Below, one piece after another: positions 17,114 to 25,406 of a DNA stretch of 64,000 bases (position 1 is the stretch's first letter; each line of letters begins with the position of its first letter). The DNA lies in assembly GCA_963780815.1 (NCBI GenBank), contig CAWADG010000009.1, positions 310,001-374,000 of the forward strand. Direction: 5' to 3'. A program made the translations under genes and the position numbers. This DNA comes from VRUE01 sp963780815 (GTDB lineage Bacteria > Actinomycetota > Thermoleophilia > Solirubrobacterales > 70-9). The notes under the pieces were generated by a model. It had not been told where the DNA came from. It saw nothing but the letters and a program-made list of their open reading frames with translations, and made no database searches.

Positions 17114-17845
17114 GTGAAGCTGGAGCGATTCAACGTCGGTTGGATGACCGCCCCCGCCGGGGTCTGGCGCCAGGGCGAAGAAGACCCCGGTCGCCCGGTC
17201 AGGGTCCCGGTCTCCTCATACCTGATCGAGACCGACTCCGAGCGGATCCTGGTCGACACCGGGCTGCACCCCGAGGCCGGTAGGGACATCGTCGCTCACT
17301 ACGAAGACGAAACGCTGGTCGTGTTCAGGACCGAGCAGGAGGCATCGATCGCGGACCGAGTCGACCTCGCCTCCCTGACCCGGGTGGTGCTGACCCACCT
17401 CCACTTCGACCACGCTGGCGGCCTCGCGCTGGTGCCGGAGAGCGTGCCGATCGTCATCCAGCGGGCCGAGTGGGAGGCCGGCCGCGATGAGGCCAGGATC
17501 GAGCTGAACTTCTTTCATCCGCAGGACTACGCGGGCCAGGACAGGGAGGTGATCCTCATCGACGGCGACGACGACCTGCTCGGCGATGGCTCGATCGAGC
17601 TCCTCAGCACCCCTGGGCACACGACCGGGCACCAGTCGGTCCGGGTCGGCGAGGTCGTGATCGGCGCCGATGTCGCCCACTTCGACGACGTCCTCGACCA
17701 CCCGCGCTTCCCGGCGTTCGCCGCCGACTTCGACGCCCAGCGCCGCTCCGCCGAGCGCCTCCGCGGCCTCCGCGAAGAGGGGCTCACGATCCTTCCCGGG
17801 CACGATCCCGGGCTAGAGCTCGGGCAGAACCTGTTCGAGCTCTAG
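17114..17845 (+). CDS. MBL-fold metallohydrolase (lactonase-like)
   Basis: 243-residue metallo-beta-lactamase-fold hydrolase. The dinuclear zinc motif is THLHFDHAGG (H95, H97, D99, H100), with later ligands in STPGHTTGHQS and VIGADVAHF and the terminal LPGHDPG. The arrangement resembles the AttM/AiiA N-acylhomoserine lactonase group, but many members act on other esters and the substrate cannot be fixed. GTG 17114 abuts the gcvPB stop. The 3' end overlaps the minus-strand polymerase gene by 33 bases. Confidence 0.8.
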   Translation: MKLERFNVGWMTAPAGVWRQGEEDPGRPVRVPVSSYLIETDSERILVDTGLHPEAGRDIVAHYEDETLVVFRTEQEASIADRVDLASLTRVVLTHLHFDHAGGLALVPESVPIVIQRAEWEAGRDEARIELNFFHPQDYAGQDREVILIDGDDDLLGDGSIELLSTPGHTTGHQSVRVGEVVIGADVAHFDDVLDHPRFPAFAADFDAQRRSAERLRGLREEGLTILPGHDPGLELGQNLFEL

Positions 17846-18730
17846 CACCGGGGCGAAGAGGTCCCCCAGCTTCTCGATCCGCTTCAGCACTTCCGCGGCC
17901 TCGAACACGAGCGAGGCGGCATCGTCGTTGTCGGCGGCCCGCTCGACCTCCTTCCAGCTGACCGGGGTCGAGACGGTGGGCCGCTCCCGGGCCCGCATCG
18001 AGTAGACCGAGATCGTCGTTTTGCTGCGGTGGTTCTGCGACCAGTCGACGAACACCTTGCCGCGGCGGTCGACCTTTTTCATCTTCGAGACGACCTCGTC
18101 CGGGGTCTCCTTTTCGAGCAGCTGGGCGATCGCTTTCGCCAGCGGTTTCGTCTCCTCGTAGCTGACGTCCCGGCGATTGATGGGGACGTAGACCTGCATC
18201 CCCTTCGATCCCGAGGTCTTCGGGAAGGACTCGATCCCGAAATGGCCGAACAGGTCCCGCAGCCGCAGCGCCACCCGGCAGCACTCGACGACGTTGGCCG
18301 GCGGGCCCGGGTCGAGGTCGAAGGCGAGGACAGTCGGCCGGTTCGGCGCCCGCGAGCGCGACAGCGAGGGGTGCAGCTCGATCGCCGCGAGCTGAGCCAT
18401 CCAGACCAGCGTCGGGAGGCTGTCGCAGACGCAGAAGTCGATCTTCCCCGCGTTGGGGCCGGCCCGAACCGAGGCGGTCTTGACCCATTTCGGCCGGTGC
18501 TTGGGGCAGCGCTTCTCGAAGAACGCCGAGTCGAGGTCGTCGACGCCTTCGGGAAATCGGCGGAGGGTGACGGCGCGGGCGTTCAGGTGGGGGACCATCG
18601 TCGGCCCGACGCGGGCGTAGTAGTCGACCATCTCACCCTTGGTGAAGCCGGCCGCCGGGTAGAGGACCTTGTCGAGGTTGGTGAGCTTCAGCTCACGCCC
18701 GTCGACCTCGACGTGGGTCTCTTTGGGCAC
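17813..18730 (-). CDS. ligD: LigD-type polymerase domain protein (stand-alone NHEJ primase-polymerase)
   Basis: 305-residue archaeo-eukaryotic primase-type polymerase corresponding to the LigD POL module, used for end filling in non-homologous end joining. The metal motif is FDLDPG (D138, D140), the nucleotide loop is KTSGSKGMQVYVP (171-183) and the third acidic motif is KVFVDWSQN near 230. In the loop, Met-Gln stands where Leu-His occurs in well-known LigD proteins. No ligase or nuclease domain is attached. Ku lies 3 bases upstream in the same direction, so the pair forms an NHEJ operon. Confidence 0.87.
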   Translation of the reverse strand: MPKETHVEVDGRELKLTNLDKVLYPAAGFTKGEMVDYYARVGPTMVPHLNARAVTLRRFPEGVDDLDSAFFEKRCPKHRPKWVKTASVRAGPNAGKIDFCVCDSLPTLVWMAQLAAIELHPSLSRSRAPNRPTVLAFDLDPGPPANVVECCRVALRLRDLFGHFGIESFPKTSGSKGMQVYVPINRRDVSYEETKPLAKAIAQLLEKETPDEVVSKMKKVDRRGKVFVDWSQNHRSKTTISVYSMRARERPTVSTPVSWKEVERAADNDDAASLVFEAAEVLKRIEKLGDLFAPVLELEQVLPEL

Positions 18731-18733
18731 GGC

Positions 18734-19627
18734 CTATTTGGAGGACTTCGCCTTGGCGGGCGAGCGTTTCTTCGGGGCGGCTTTCGCGGCCTTCGTGCGT
18801 TTCGGTTTCGACGTTCTTTTCGACGCCCCGCCGTCCTCCTTACCCTTGACCGCGGCGATGCTCTCCTCGAGCGCGGCCATCAGGTCGGGCGCCTTGGTCG
18901 CCTTCGGCTCCTCGGGGGAGGCGCCGGCGAGGACGTCCTTGCCTTCGGCCTTGCGTTCGATCAGGGCCAGCAGTTCCTCGCGGTACTCGTCGCGGTAGGC
19001 GCTCGGGTCGAACTTGCGGGTCAACGAGTCGATCAGCTGCTCGGCCATCTCGACCTCGCGTTTGGCGACCTTCGGCTGTTTCGCCGGCAGCACGTCGTCG
19101 AGCTCGCCTGGCGGCACGACCTCGTCGGCGAAGCGCATCGTCGTCAGGGTGAGGACGCCGTCGTTCGGGCGCAGGGCCGCGAGGTGCTCCTTGTTGCGGA
19201 AGACGAAGCGGGCGATCGCGACCTTGCCGGTCTCCTCCATCGCCTTCGCGAGCAGCGAATACGCTTTCTCGGCGCCGTCGGCGGGGCCGAGGTAGTAGGG
19301 GCTGTCGAAGTAGATCGGGTCGATCTGGTCGAGGTCGACGAAGTCCTGTACCTCGATCGCCCGCGTCTTCTCCGGCGCCAGCGCCGCCATCTCCTCCTTG
19401 GTCAGCGGGACGTAGCGGTCGGGGGTGATCTCGAAGGCCTTGACGATCTTCTCGTAGGGGACCTCCTCGTCGGTCCCTTCGGCGACGCGGCGATGGCGGA
19501 TGCGGGCGCCGTCGGACTCGCGCAGCTCGCGCAGCGAGATGCCGCGGCGGGCGACCGCGCTGTAGAGCTTCACGGGCACGTTGAGCAGCCCGAAACTGAT
19601 CGAGCCGCTCCAGATTGCTCTGGCCAT
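18734..19627 (-). CDS. ku: Non-homologous end-joining protein Ku
   Basis: DNA-end-binding homodimer of bacterial NHEJ. ATG 19627 gives the family start MARAIWSGSISFGLLNVPVKLYSA; FVDLDQIDPIYFDSPYYLGP and the EMAEQLIDSLTRKFDPSAYRDEY stretch complete the Ku core. The C-terminal 40 residues are Lys/Ala/Ser-rich (KAKSSK at the end), like the basic DNA-binding tails of actinobacterial Ku. 297 residues in this form. It is followed at 3 bases by the LigD-type polymerase gene. Confidence 0.93.
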   Translation of the reverse strand: MARAIWSGSISFGLLNVPVKLYSAVARRGISLRELRESDGARIRHRRVAEGTDEEVPYEKIVKAFEITPDRYVPLTKEEMAALAPEKTRAIEVQDFVDLDQIDPIYFDSPYYLGPADGAEKAYSLLAKAMEETGKVAIARFVFRNKEHLAALRPNDGVLTLTTMRFADEVVPPGELDDVLPAKQPKVAKREVEMAEQLIDSLTRKFDPSAYRDEYREELLALIERKAEGKDVLAGASPEEPKATKAPDLMAALEESIAAVKGKEDGGASKRTSKPKRTKAAKAAPKKRSPAKAKSSK

Positions 19628-19733
19628 CAGGGCATCACCTACCCGGATTGTTCCAATCATCCACCGTCGTCCCTTCCCCGCCGCCGGCGCCGGGAGCGTT
19701 CTTGCGGCGCCGCCCGGTGGGAAGATCCGCGCC

Positions 19734-20378
19734 GTGCTGTTCGAGCTCCAAGACGTTTGCGTGTCGCGATGCGGCCGCGAGGTCCTCGAGTCCTTCGCGG
19801 CCGAGGTGCCGGAGGGCGCGACCGCGGTCGTCGGGCCGTCCGGCAGCGGCAAGTCGACGCTGCTGCGGCTGCTGAACCGCCTCGCCGATCCCGACCGCGG
19901 CGCGATCTCCTACCGCGACGAGCCGATCGCCGCCCGCGACCCGCTTCTGCTGCGGCGCGAGGTCTCGCTCGTCCCCCAGCTCCCGGCCCTCCTCGAGGGC
20001 ACCGTCGAGTCGAACATCTCCTACGCCGCCGGCCTCGCCGACAGGCCACCCGACCCGGCACGCTGCCTGCGGCTCGCCGGCCTCGGGGCCGAGTTCGCGG
20101 ACCGCGACGTCGCCCGGCTCTCGGTCGGCGAGCAGCAGCGGGCGATGCTGGCGCGCTCACTGGCCCAGCAGCCCGATGTGCTCCTCCTCGACGAGCCGAC
20201 CTCGGCCCTCGACCAGGACGCGCGGGACGCGATCGAGCGCACCCTGACCGATCTGCGGCGCGAGCTCGGCATCTCCCTGGTCATCGTCACCCACGACCCC
20301 GAGCAGGCCCGGCGGATGAGCGGCCGGGTGATCCGGATCGAGAGCGGGCGGGCGGTGCCCTCGGGGGGCCTAGAATGA
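19734..20378 (+). CDS. ABC transporter ATP-binding protein (FetA-like)
   Basis: 214-residue ATPase subunit: Walker A GPSGSGKST near 33-41, Q-loop LVPQLPALLEG, signature LSVGEQQRAML and Walker B VLLLDEPTSALD. GTG 19734 is chosen because the protein then starts with LFELQDVCVSRCG, and GGGAAG lies about 10 bases upstream. It overlaps the membrane subunit gene by ATGA. The pair matches the FetAB type, proposed to export iron in E. coli; the substrate here is inferred only. Confidence 0.85.
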   Translation: MLFELQDVCVSRCGREVLESFAAEVPEGATAVVGPSGSGKSTLLRLLNRLADPDRGAISYRDEPIAARDPLLLRREVSLVPQLPALLEGTVESNISYAAGLADRPPDPARCLRLAGLGAEFADRDVARLSVGEQQRAMLARSLAQQPDVLLLDEPTSALDQDARDAIERTLTDLRRELGISLVIVTHDPEQARRMSGRVIRIESGRAVPSGGLE

Positions 20379-21148
20379 GCAGCTCGATCCACGTCGCCCT
20401 CTGGCAGGTCGCGGCGTCGCTGGTCCTGGTCGCGATCGCGGCGGCGATATCGCGATGGCAGGAGGCCGATCTCGAGCGCGATATCGTCATCGCGACCGTC
20501 CGCTCGATCATCCAGCTGACCCTGATCGGGTACGCGATCAAGCTGATCTTCGACGTCGACTCGATCTGGCTGGTGCTGGCGCTGCTCGCGGTCATGGTTC
20601 TGTTCGGCGCGCTGACGGCGCGGAGCCGGGCGAAGGGCGTTCCAAACGCGTTCTGGCCGCTTCTGATCAGCCTCGCGATCGCCGCCGCGACCACCCTCGG
20701 CCTTGTCGTCGCGCTCGGGATCTTCGAACCCACGCCCCGCTACCTGGTCCCGGTCGGCGGGATGGTGATCGGCAACTCGATGACCGCCTCGGCGGTCGCG
20801 CTGAACCGGCTCGGCGACGAGGTCGCCGACAGCCGCGCGCGGATCGAGGCGACCCTCGCCCTCGGTGCGACCGCGCGCGAAGCGGCGCTGCCGATAGTCA
20901 GGCGCTCGCTCCGCTCGGGGATGATCACCCTCGTCGACTCGACCAAGACCACGGGGCTGATCTTCTTCCCGGGGACGATGGTCGGGATGCTGCTCGCCGG
21001 CGCCAACCCGACCGACGCGGTGCGGCTGCAGCTGATCCTGCTCTACTCGCTGCTCGGCAGCGTCGCGATCGCCGGCCTGCTGGCGACGAGCCTCGCCTAC
21101 CGGAACTTCTTCACGCCCGCCCAGCAGTTGCGCGAGCAGGCGGAGTGA
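20375..21148 (+). CDS. fetB: ABC transporter permease, FetB/UPF0014 family
   Basis: 257-residue inner-membrane subunit with about seven hydrophobic segments. It carries the UPF0014 hallmarks RDIVIATVRSIIQLTLIGY, VPVGGMVIGNSMTASAVALNRL, EATLALGATAREA and the long DSTKTTGLIFFPGTMVGMLLAGA. ATG 20375 overlaps the ATPase stop, so both subunits are co-translated. A 27-base gap with a TAGACT box leads into the repeat A copy before the MFS gene. Confidence 0.88.
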   Translation: MSSSIHVALWQVAASLVLVAIAAAISRWQEADLERDIVIATVRSIIQLTLIGYAIKLIFDVDSIWLVLALLAVMVLFGALTARSRAKGVPNAFWPLLISLAIAAATTLGLVVALGIFEPTPRYLVPVGGMVIGNSMTASAVALNRLGDEVADSRARIEATLALGATAREAALPIVRRSLRSGMITLVDSTKTTGLIFFPGTMVGMLLAGANPTDAVRLQLILLYSLLGSVAIAGLLATSLAYRNFFTPAQQLREQAE

Positions 21149-21162
21149 GCATCGGCCCCTTC

Positions 21163-21168
21163 TAGACT
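21163..21168 (+). promoter_or_regulatory. Candidate -10 box before the MFS leader ORF
   Basis: TAGACT lies 7 bases before the GTG (21176) that opens the repeat A short ORF. The spacing matches the leaderless-type boxes before trpS, scpA and metK. No convincing -35 element is seen. Confidence 0.4.
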
Positions 21169-21175
21169 CGGTCGG

Positions 21176-21241
21176 GTGAGTGAGGAGCGAGCAAGCGTGA
21201 CAGTCTGGTTCTTCGCGCCGCGAGCGAAGCGCGAAGATTGA
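21176..21241 (+). repeat. Repeat A copy with leader ORF before the MFS gene
   Basis: Well preserved copy: GAGGAGCGAGCAAGCG left arm, GTCTGGTTCTTCGC centre, GCGAGCGAAGCGCGAAGAT right arm. It reads as a 21-codon ORF from GTG (MSEERAS, VTV, then WFFAPRAKRED) with TGA at 21239-21241, two bases before the MFS ATG. GCGAAGA at its end is the only ribosome-site candidate for that gene. Confidence 0.85.
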
Positions 21242-21243
21242 CA

Positions 21244-22818
21244 ATGTCCCGCCAGCAGCTGCTGACGCTGATCGCGACCATCCTCGGCTCGATCGTGGTC
21301 TTCCTCGACGCGACCGTCGTCAACGTCGCGCTCCCCTCGATCGGCGAAGACCTCGACGCGGGGTTGTCGGGCCAGCAGTGGGTGGTCGAGGCATACGCGC
21401 TCTCGCTCGTCTCGCTGCTCCTGGTCGGCGGCTCGCTCGGCGACCAGTTCGGGCGGCGGCGGATCTATGTGATCGGGCTGATCGGCTTCGGCCTGACCTC
21501 GGCCCTCTGCGCGGTCGCTCCCGGCACCGGGTTCCTGATCGCTGCCCGGGCCCTGCAGGGAGTCGCCGGGGCCCTGCTCGTTCCGGGCTCGTTGGCGATC
21601 GTCGCAGCGACATTCGAGGGGCCGGCGCGCGGCAAGGCGGTCGGCACCTGGACAGCGTGGACGGGGATCGCCACGGTGCTCGGCCCTGCCGGGGGCGGGG
21701 CGCTGGTCGTGGCGGTCTCGTGGCGGGCGATCTTCTGGGTCAACCTGCCGCTGATCGTGGTCACGATCGTACTCACCCTGCGCTCCGTGCACGAGAGCCG
21801 CGACCCCGACGCATTCCGTGGGATCGATTGGGCCGGCATAGCGCTGTCCGCGGCCGGCCTCGGCGGGCCCGTCTTCGCCCTGATCGAACAACCGGGGCAC
21901 GGCTGGGGCGACCCCCTCGTCTGGGTGCCGATGGTCGCCGGGGTCGCCTGCTTCGGGCTGTTCATCCTGCGCGAGGCGCGCGCCCGCCACCCACTCCTCG
22001 ACCTCGGTCTGTTCCGGATCCGGAACTTCTGGGTCGCGAACCTGACGACGCTCGCAACCTACGCGGGCCTGATCGGAGGGCTCTTCTTCGTCGGGCTCTT
22101 CCTCCAGCAGGTCGCCGGCTACTCGCCGCTCGAGGCGGGCCTGGCGACGACGCCGATCTCGATCATCATGTTCATCCTCTCCCCCCGCTTCGGAAGGATG
22201 GCGTCGGGGGTCGGGCCGCGGGTACCGATGTCGGTCGGGCCGATCCTTGGTGGGATCGGGCTGATGCTGCTGCTGCGCGTCGGGTCGGACCCGAACTACG
22301 TCCTCGACGTCCTGCCGGCGCTGATCGTCTTCGGCCTCGGCCTCTCGGCCACCGTCGCGCCGCTGACGGCGACGGTGCTCGACTCGGTCGACGAGCGCCA
22401 TGTAGGGATCGCATCGGGGGTCAACAACGGGGTCTCGCGGGTCGCCGGCCTGCTTGCGATTGCCGTCCTCGGGGCGGTGATCTCGGCCAGCTTCGGCTCG
22501 ATGGTCGAGTCCAATCTGGGCCCGGAGCCGCTCTCCGCCGCCGGGGCCAGGGCGGTCTCCGAAGCGAAGGAACAGCCTCTCGGGGTCCCGGCGACAGGCG
22601 ATCTGGCCGCCGCCGAAGCAGACCGGGTCCGGGCGGCGTCCGTCGATGCCTCGACCTCCGCCTTCCACCTCGGGATCCTGATCGGGGGAATCCTGATGAT
22701 CGTCGGCGGAATCGTGTCCGGACTCTGGATCGAGAACCCGCGGCGCCGGGTCGAGGTGTTCGCGACCCGTGGTGCCGCCGCCGCCGGCGAGTGCGGCCAC
22801 GGCACCCAACCTGCGTGA
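21244..22818 (+). CDS. MFS multidrug efflux transporter (DHA2 / EmrB-QacA type)
   Basis: 524-residue permease with about 14 membrane segments, a proton-driven drug exporter by family. The first segment holds FLDATVVNVALPSI, motif A is GGSLGDQFGRRR near 66-77, and the GAGFLIAARALQG-like stretch and PAGGGALV follow. A periplasmic loop near residues 420-460 separates the last segments. ATG 21244 is taken as start; a TTG two codons upstream lies inside the repeat. The drug substrate is unknown. Confidence 0.88.
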   Translation: MSRQQLLTLIATILGSIVVFLDATVVNVALPSIGEDLDAGLSGQQWVVEAYALSLVSLLLVGGSLGDQFGRRRIYVIGLIGFGLTSALCAVAPGTGFLIAARALQGVAGALLVPGSLAIVAATFEGPARGKAVGTWTAWTGIATVLGPAGGGALVVAVSWRAIFWVNLPLIVVTIVLTLRSVHESRDPDAFRGIDWAGIALSAAGLGGPVFALIEQPGHGWGDPLVWVPMVAGVACFGLFILREARARHPLLDLGLFRIRNFWVANLTTLATYAGLIGGLFFVGLFLQQVAGYSPLEAGLATTPISIIMFILSPRFGRMASGVGPRVPMSVGPILGGIGLMLLLRVGSDPNYVLDVLPALIVFGLGLSATVAPLTATVLDSVDERHVGIASGVNNGVSRVAGLLAIAVLGAVISASFGSMVESNLGPEPLSAAGARAVSEAKEQPLGVPATGDLAAAEADRVRAASVDASTSAFHLGILIGGILMIVGGIVSGLWIENPRRRVEVFATRGAAAAGECGHGTQPA

Positions 22819-22827
22819 GGCCGGGGC

Positions 22828-22905
22828 GGGGTGGCTCTCGAACGGGCGGATACTCAAAGTGCCGCCCTCATCAGGGCGGGCACTTGTCCGGGCGAGAGGC
22901 ACCCC
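22828..22905. terminator. Nested hairpins between MFS gene and trpS
   Basis: The inner stem AAGTGCCGCCCT (22857-22868) pairs with AGGGCGGGCACTT (22873-22885) with one bulged base and a 4-base loop. An outer stem GGGGTGGCTCTCG (22828-22840) pairs with CGAGAGGCACCCC (22893-22905) with one mismatch. No T-run follows, as is common for high-GC terminators. It may end MFS transcription or structure the trpS upstream region. Confidence 0.55.
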
Positions 22906-22920
22906 GTCGCCGGCCCTGAA

Positions 22921-22926
22921 TAGGCT
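22921..22926 (+). promoter_or_regulatory. Candidate -10 box for leaderless trpS
   Basis: TAGGCT lies 6 bases before the trpS GTG, without a purine-rich ribosome site. It comes directly after the nested hairpins, which fits a fresh transcription start. Confidence 0.45.
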
Positions 22927-22932
22927 GGCGCC

Positions 22933-23928
22933 GTGAGCGCCCCCGTCGTCTTCTCAGGCATCCAGCCGACCGGCCGCAAGCACCTCGGCAACTACATCGG
23001 CGCGATCCGCCAGTACGTCGAGGGCCAGGACCGCGGCGATCCGGCGATCTACTGCATCGTCGATCTCCACGCGCTCTCGGTGGCCTACGACCCCGCCGAA
23101 CTGCGCGAGCGCCTCTACGACACAACCGCGATCCTGCTCGCCGCCGGCCTCGACCCGGAGCGCTGCATCCTCTTTCGCCAGTCCGATGTCCGCGAGCACA
23201 CCGAGTTGACCTGGCTGCTCTCGGCGGTGACCTCCCACGGCGACCTCAACCGCATGACCCAGTTCAAGGAGAAGTCGGCGAAGCAGCGCGAACTCGTCTC
23301 CTCGGCGCTCTTCTACTACCCCGTGCTGATGGCCTCCGACGTCCTCGCCTACCGGGCGACCGAGGTCCCGGTCGGCGACGACCAGCGGCAGCATGTCGAG
23401 CTGATGCGGGAGATCGCCCGCCGCTTCAACGAGCGCTTCGGCGAGACGCTGGTGGTGCCCGACCTGGTCATCCCGGGGGTCGGCGCCCGGATCATGGACC
23501 TGCAGGAGCCGGAGCGGAAGATGTCGACGACCGGCGGCACCGAGGCCGGCACTGTCCTCGTCCTCGACGAGCCCGAAGCGATCCGCAAGAAGCTCGGCAG
23601 CGCCGTCACCGACTCCGGGCGGGAGGTGCTCCGCGCCCCCGACAAGCCCGGCGTCACCAACCTGATCGACATCCTCGCCGTTGCCCGCGGCGTCGGGCCC
23701 GCCGCGATCGAGGTCGAGTTCGAGGGCGCCGGCTACGGCGACTTCAAGAAGGCCGTGGCCGAGGGGGTCGTCGACCTGTTGGCGCCGGTGCGTGAGCGAT
23801 ACGAGGAGCTCCGCCCCGACGAGGCGGCGCTCGAGGCGGCGCTCGGCGCTGGCGCCGAGCGGGCGCGGGCGATCTGCGGGCCGATCGTCGCCGAGGTCCG
23901 CGACAGGATGGGCATCGGGCCGGGATAA
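22933..23928 (+). CDS. trpS: Tryptophanyl-tRNA synthetase
   Basis: Class I aminoacyl-tRNA synthetase charging tRNA-Trp. The 331-residue protein has FSGIQPTGRKHLGNYIGA, with the HIGH equivalent HLGN at 17-20, and KMSTT (KMSKS equivalent) near 196-200; DVLAYRATEVPVGDDQRQHVEL forms the Trp pocket region. GTG 22933 gives the usual short N-terminus. It is a single-gene unit, separated from scpA by 177 bases of repeat-derived sequence. Confidence 0.96.
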   Translation: MSAPVVFSGIQPTGRKHLGNYIGAIRQYVEGQDRGDPAIYCIVDLHALSVAYDPAELRERLYDTTAILLAAGLDPERCILFRQSDVREHTELTWLLSAVTSHGDLNRMTQFKEKSAKQRELVSSALFYYPVLMASDVLAYRATEVPVGDDQRQHVELMREIARRFNERFGETLVVPDLVIPGVGARIMDLQEPERKMSTTGGTEAGTVLVLDEPEAIRKKLGSAVTDSGREVLRAPDKPGVTNLIDILAVARGVGPAAIEVEFEGAGYGDFKKAVAEGVVDLLAPVRERYEELRPDEAALEAALGAGAERARAICGPIVAEVRDRMGIGPG

Positions 23929-23930
23929 CT

Positions 23931-24070
23931 CCGCCGACTTCCTCTGCTCACCAGGCTCCGCCCGCGTGCTCAGCTCCCGCTCCCCACAAGTTCCGCCGAC
24001 TTCCTCGGCTTTCGCTCCTCGCGAGAACCAGACTGCGATGCTCGTCGCTTCCGCGATCGGAAGTCGGCGG
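23931..24070 (-). repeat. Inverted repeat A copy (and decayed partial copy) between trpS and scpA
   Basis: On the minus strand 24060-24001 reads GCGGAAGCGACGAGCAT, then CAGTCTGGTTCTCGCG and GAGCGAAAGCCGAGGA, matching left arm, centre and right arm of repeat A. The same peptide frame is open there (AEATSIAVWFSRGAKAEE). The copy is bracketed by CCGCCGACTTCC (23994-24005) and GGAAGTCGGCGG (24059-24070), a perfect 12-bp inverted repeat. CCGCCGACTTCCTC also occurs at 23931, followed by a weaker copy to about 23990. The element is opposite to both flanking genes. Confidence 0.65.
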
Positions 24071-24092
24071 GTGGGGTGTCTCTCCTGGACGC

Positions 24093-24098
24093 TACGGT
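24093..24098 (+). promoter_or_regulatory. Candidate -10 box for leaderless scpA
   Basis: TACGGT lies 7 bases before GTG 24106 with no ribosome-binding sequence between. This favours GTG 24106 over the in-frame GTG at 24076 as the scpA start. Confidence 0.4.
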
Positions 24099-24105
24099 TG
24101 GTCCT

Positions 24106-24834
24106 GTGACGAGGGTTGTCGACCTTGAATTGGAGCTCGACGTCTTCGCGGGGCCGTTCGACCTGCTGATGGCGATCCTGCTGCGTGAGGAGATCGACCT
24201 GCTCGAGATCGAGCTGGCTGAGGTCGTGGTCGCCTACGTCGAGCACCTCGAGAGCCAGGGTGAGCTGGAGCTCGAGGTCGCGACCGAGTTCCTCGTCCTG
24301 ATCGCCGCCCTGCTCGAGCTGAAGTCGCGGCTGCTGCTGCCGGGGGCCGATGAGGAGCTCGAGGAGCTCGGCCCCGAGGAGGCGATCGAGGAGCTGCTGG
24401 CGCGGCTGCTCGAGTATCGCCGCTACCGCGAAGCGTCGGAGATGCTGACCGAGCGCTTCGAGGCGGAGCGGCCCTACCTCTATCGCTCGGCGCCGCTGCC
24501 GCCGGAGCTCCGCCGGGTAGCGATCGACGCCGCGACCGCCGTCTATGACCCCGAGCGCCTGGCGGCTGCGCTTGGCGACCTGCTGACGACGCCGCCGCCA
24601 CTTGACATCAGCCACATCCGGCCGACCGTCTCGCTCGAGCGCCGGCTGCGGGCGCTTCGCGACGCGCTCGCCGGGAGCGCCAGCATCGACTTCGACGACC
24701 AGTTCGGCGGCGAGGACCGGCTGACCCAGGCGGTGACCCTGTTCGCCCTGCTCGAGCTCTATCGCAAGGGCGAGGTGACCTGGAAGCAGACGAAGCCGCT
24801 CGGCCCGATCGAGATCCAGAGGGTTGAGGCATGA
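24106..24834 (+). CDS. scpA: Segregation and condensation protein A
   Basis: Kleisin subunit of the SMC-ScpAB condensin that organises and separates chromosomes. The 242 residues start with LELDVFAGPFDLLMAILLREEIDLLEIELAEVVVAY, the N-terminal helical domain contacting the SMC neck, followed by ATEFLVLIAALLELKSRLLLP. The C-terminal winged helix ends VTLFALLELYRKGEVTWKQ. The stop overlaps scpB (ATGA). An upstream GTG at 24076 is possible but would add ten unrelated residues. Confidence 0.93.
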   Translation: MTRVVDLELELDVFAGPFDLLMAILLREEIDLLEIELAEVVVAYVEHLESQGELELEVATEFLVLIAALLELKSRLLLPGADEELEELGPEEAIEELLARLLEYRRYREASEMLTERFEAERPYLYRSAPLPPELRRVAIDAATAVYDPERLAAALGDLLTTPPPLDISHIRPTVSLERRLRALRDALAGSASIDFDDQFGGEDRLTQAVTLFALLELYRKGEVTWKQTKPLGPIEIQRVEA

Positions 24835-25400
24835 GCGACCTCGCACGGACGATCGAATCGCTGCTCTTCCTCTCCCCGCAGCCGGTCTCGGCGGCCGACC
24901 TCGCCGAGGCGGCCGAGGCGACGGAGGGGCAGGTCGGCGAGGCGATCGAGCTGCTCCGCGAGGACCTCGCCGAGGGCCGGCGCGGGGTCGTCCTGCGCGA
25001 GGTGGCCGGGGGGTTCACGCTCGCGAGCGACCCGGCCGGCGAGGCCGCGGCGCGGCGCCTGCTGGCGAAGCCGAGGACGCCGCCGCTGACCCAGGCGCAG
25101 GCGGAGACGCTGGCGATCGTGGCCTACCTGCAGCCTGTCTCGCGCCCAGAGGTGGCGCGGATCCGCGGCGTCTCCTCGGAGTCCGCGGTCCAGACCCTCG
25201 CCGAGCGCGGGCTGATCGAGGAGTCGGGGCGGTCCCGCTTCGGGGCGACGATCTTCAGGACGACCGAGCTCTTCGAGCGGTTGTTCGGCCTCTCCGGCCT
25301 CGACCAGCTGCCCGACCCCTCACGGTTCGACCCGACGCCCGAGGATGAGCGCGAGCTGCGCGAGCGGCTGCTGAAGGCCGGCGAACAGCGCGCCGAGTAG
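24831..25400 (+). CDS. scpB: Segregation and condensation protein B
   Basis: Partner of ScpA in condensin: a tandem winged-helix protein that dimerises on the kleisin. The 189 residues show RTIESLLFLSPQPVSAADLAEA, the LREVAGGFTLAS strand and the second domain PPLTQAQAETLAIVAYLQPVSRPEVARIRGV. ATG 24831 overlaps the scpA stop. It is followed after 6 bases by the pseudouridine synthase, the common scpA-scpB-rluB order of Gram-positives. Confidence 0.93.
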   Translation: MSDLARTIESLLFLSPQPVSAADLAEAAEATEGQVGEAIELLREDLAEGRRGVVLREVAGGFTLASDPAGEAAARRLLAKPRTPPLTQAQAETLAIVAYLQPVSRPEVARIRGVSSESAVQTLAERGLIEESGRSRFGATIFRTTELFERLFGLSGLDQLPDPSRFDPTPEDERELRERLLKAGEQRAE

Positions 25401-25406
25401 CGCGCC

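Noticed and set aside
22819..22932. T-box riboswitch before trpS
   Set aside because: No T-box sequence or specifier loop is visible; the structure is two nested hairpins only.
22954..24846. Antisense open frame of about 630 codons opposite trpS and scpA
   Set aside because: It crosses two well-supported genes and the repeat region and shows no recognisable domain; it was only useful for revealing the antisense repeat A copy.
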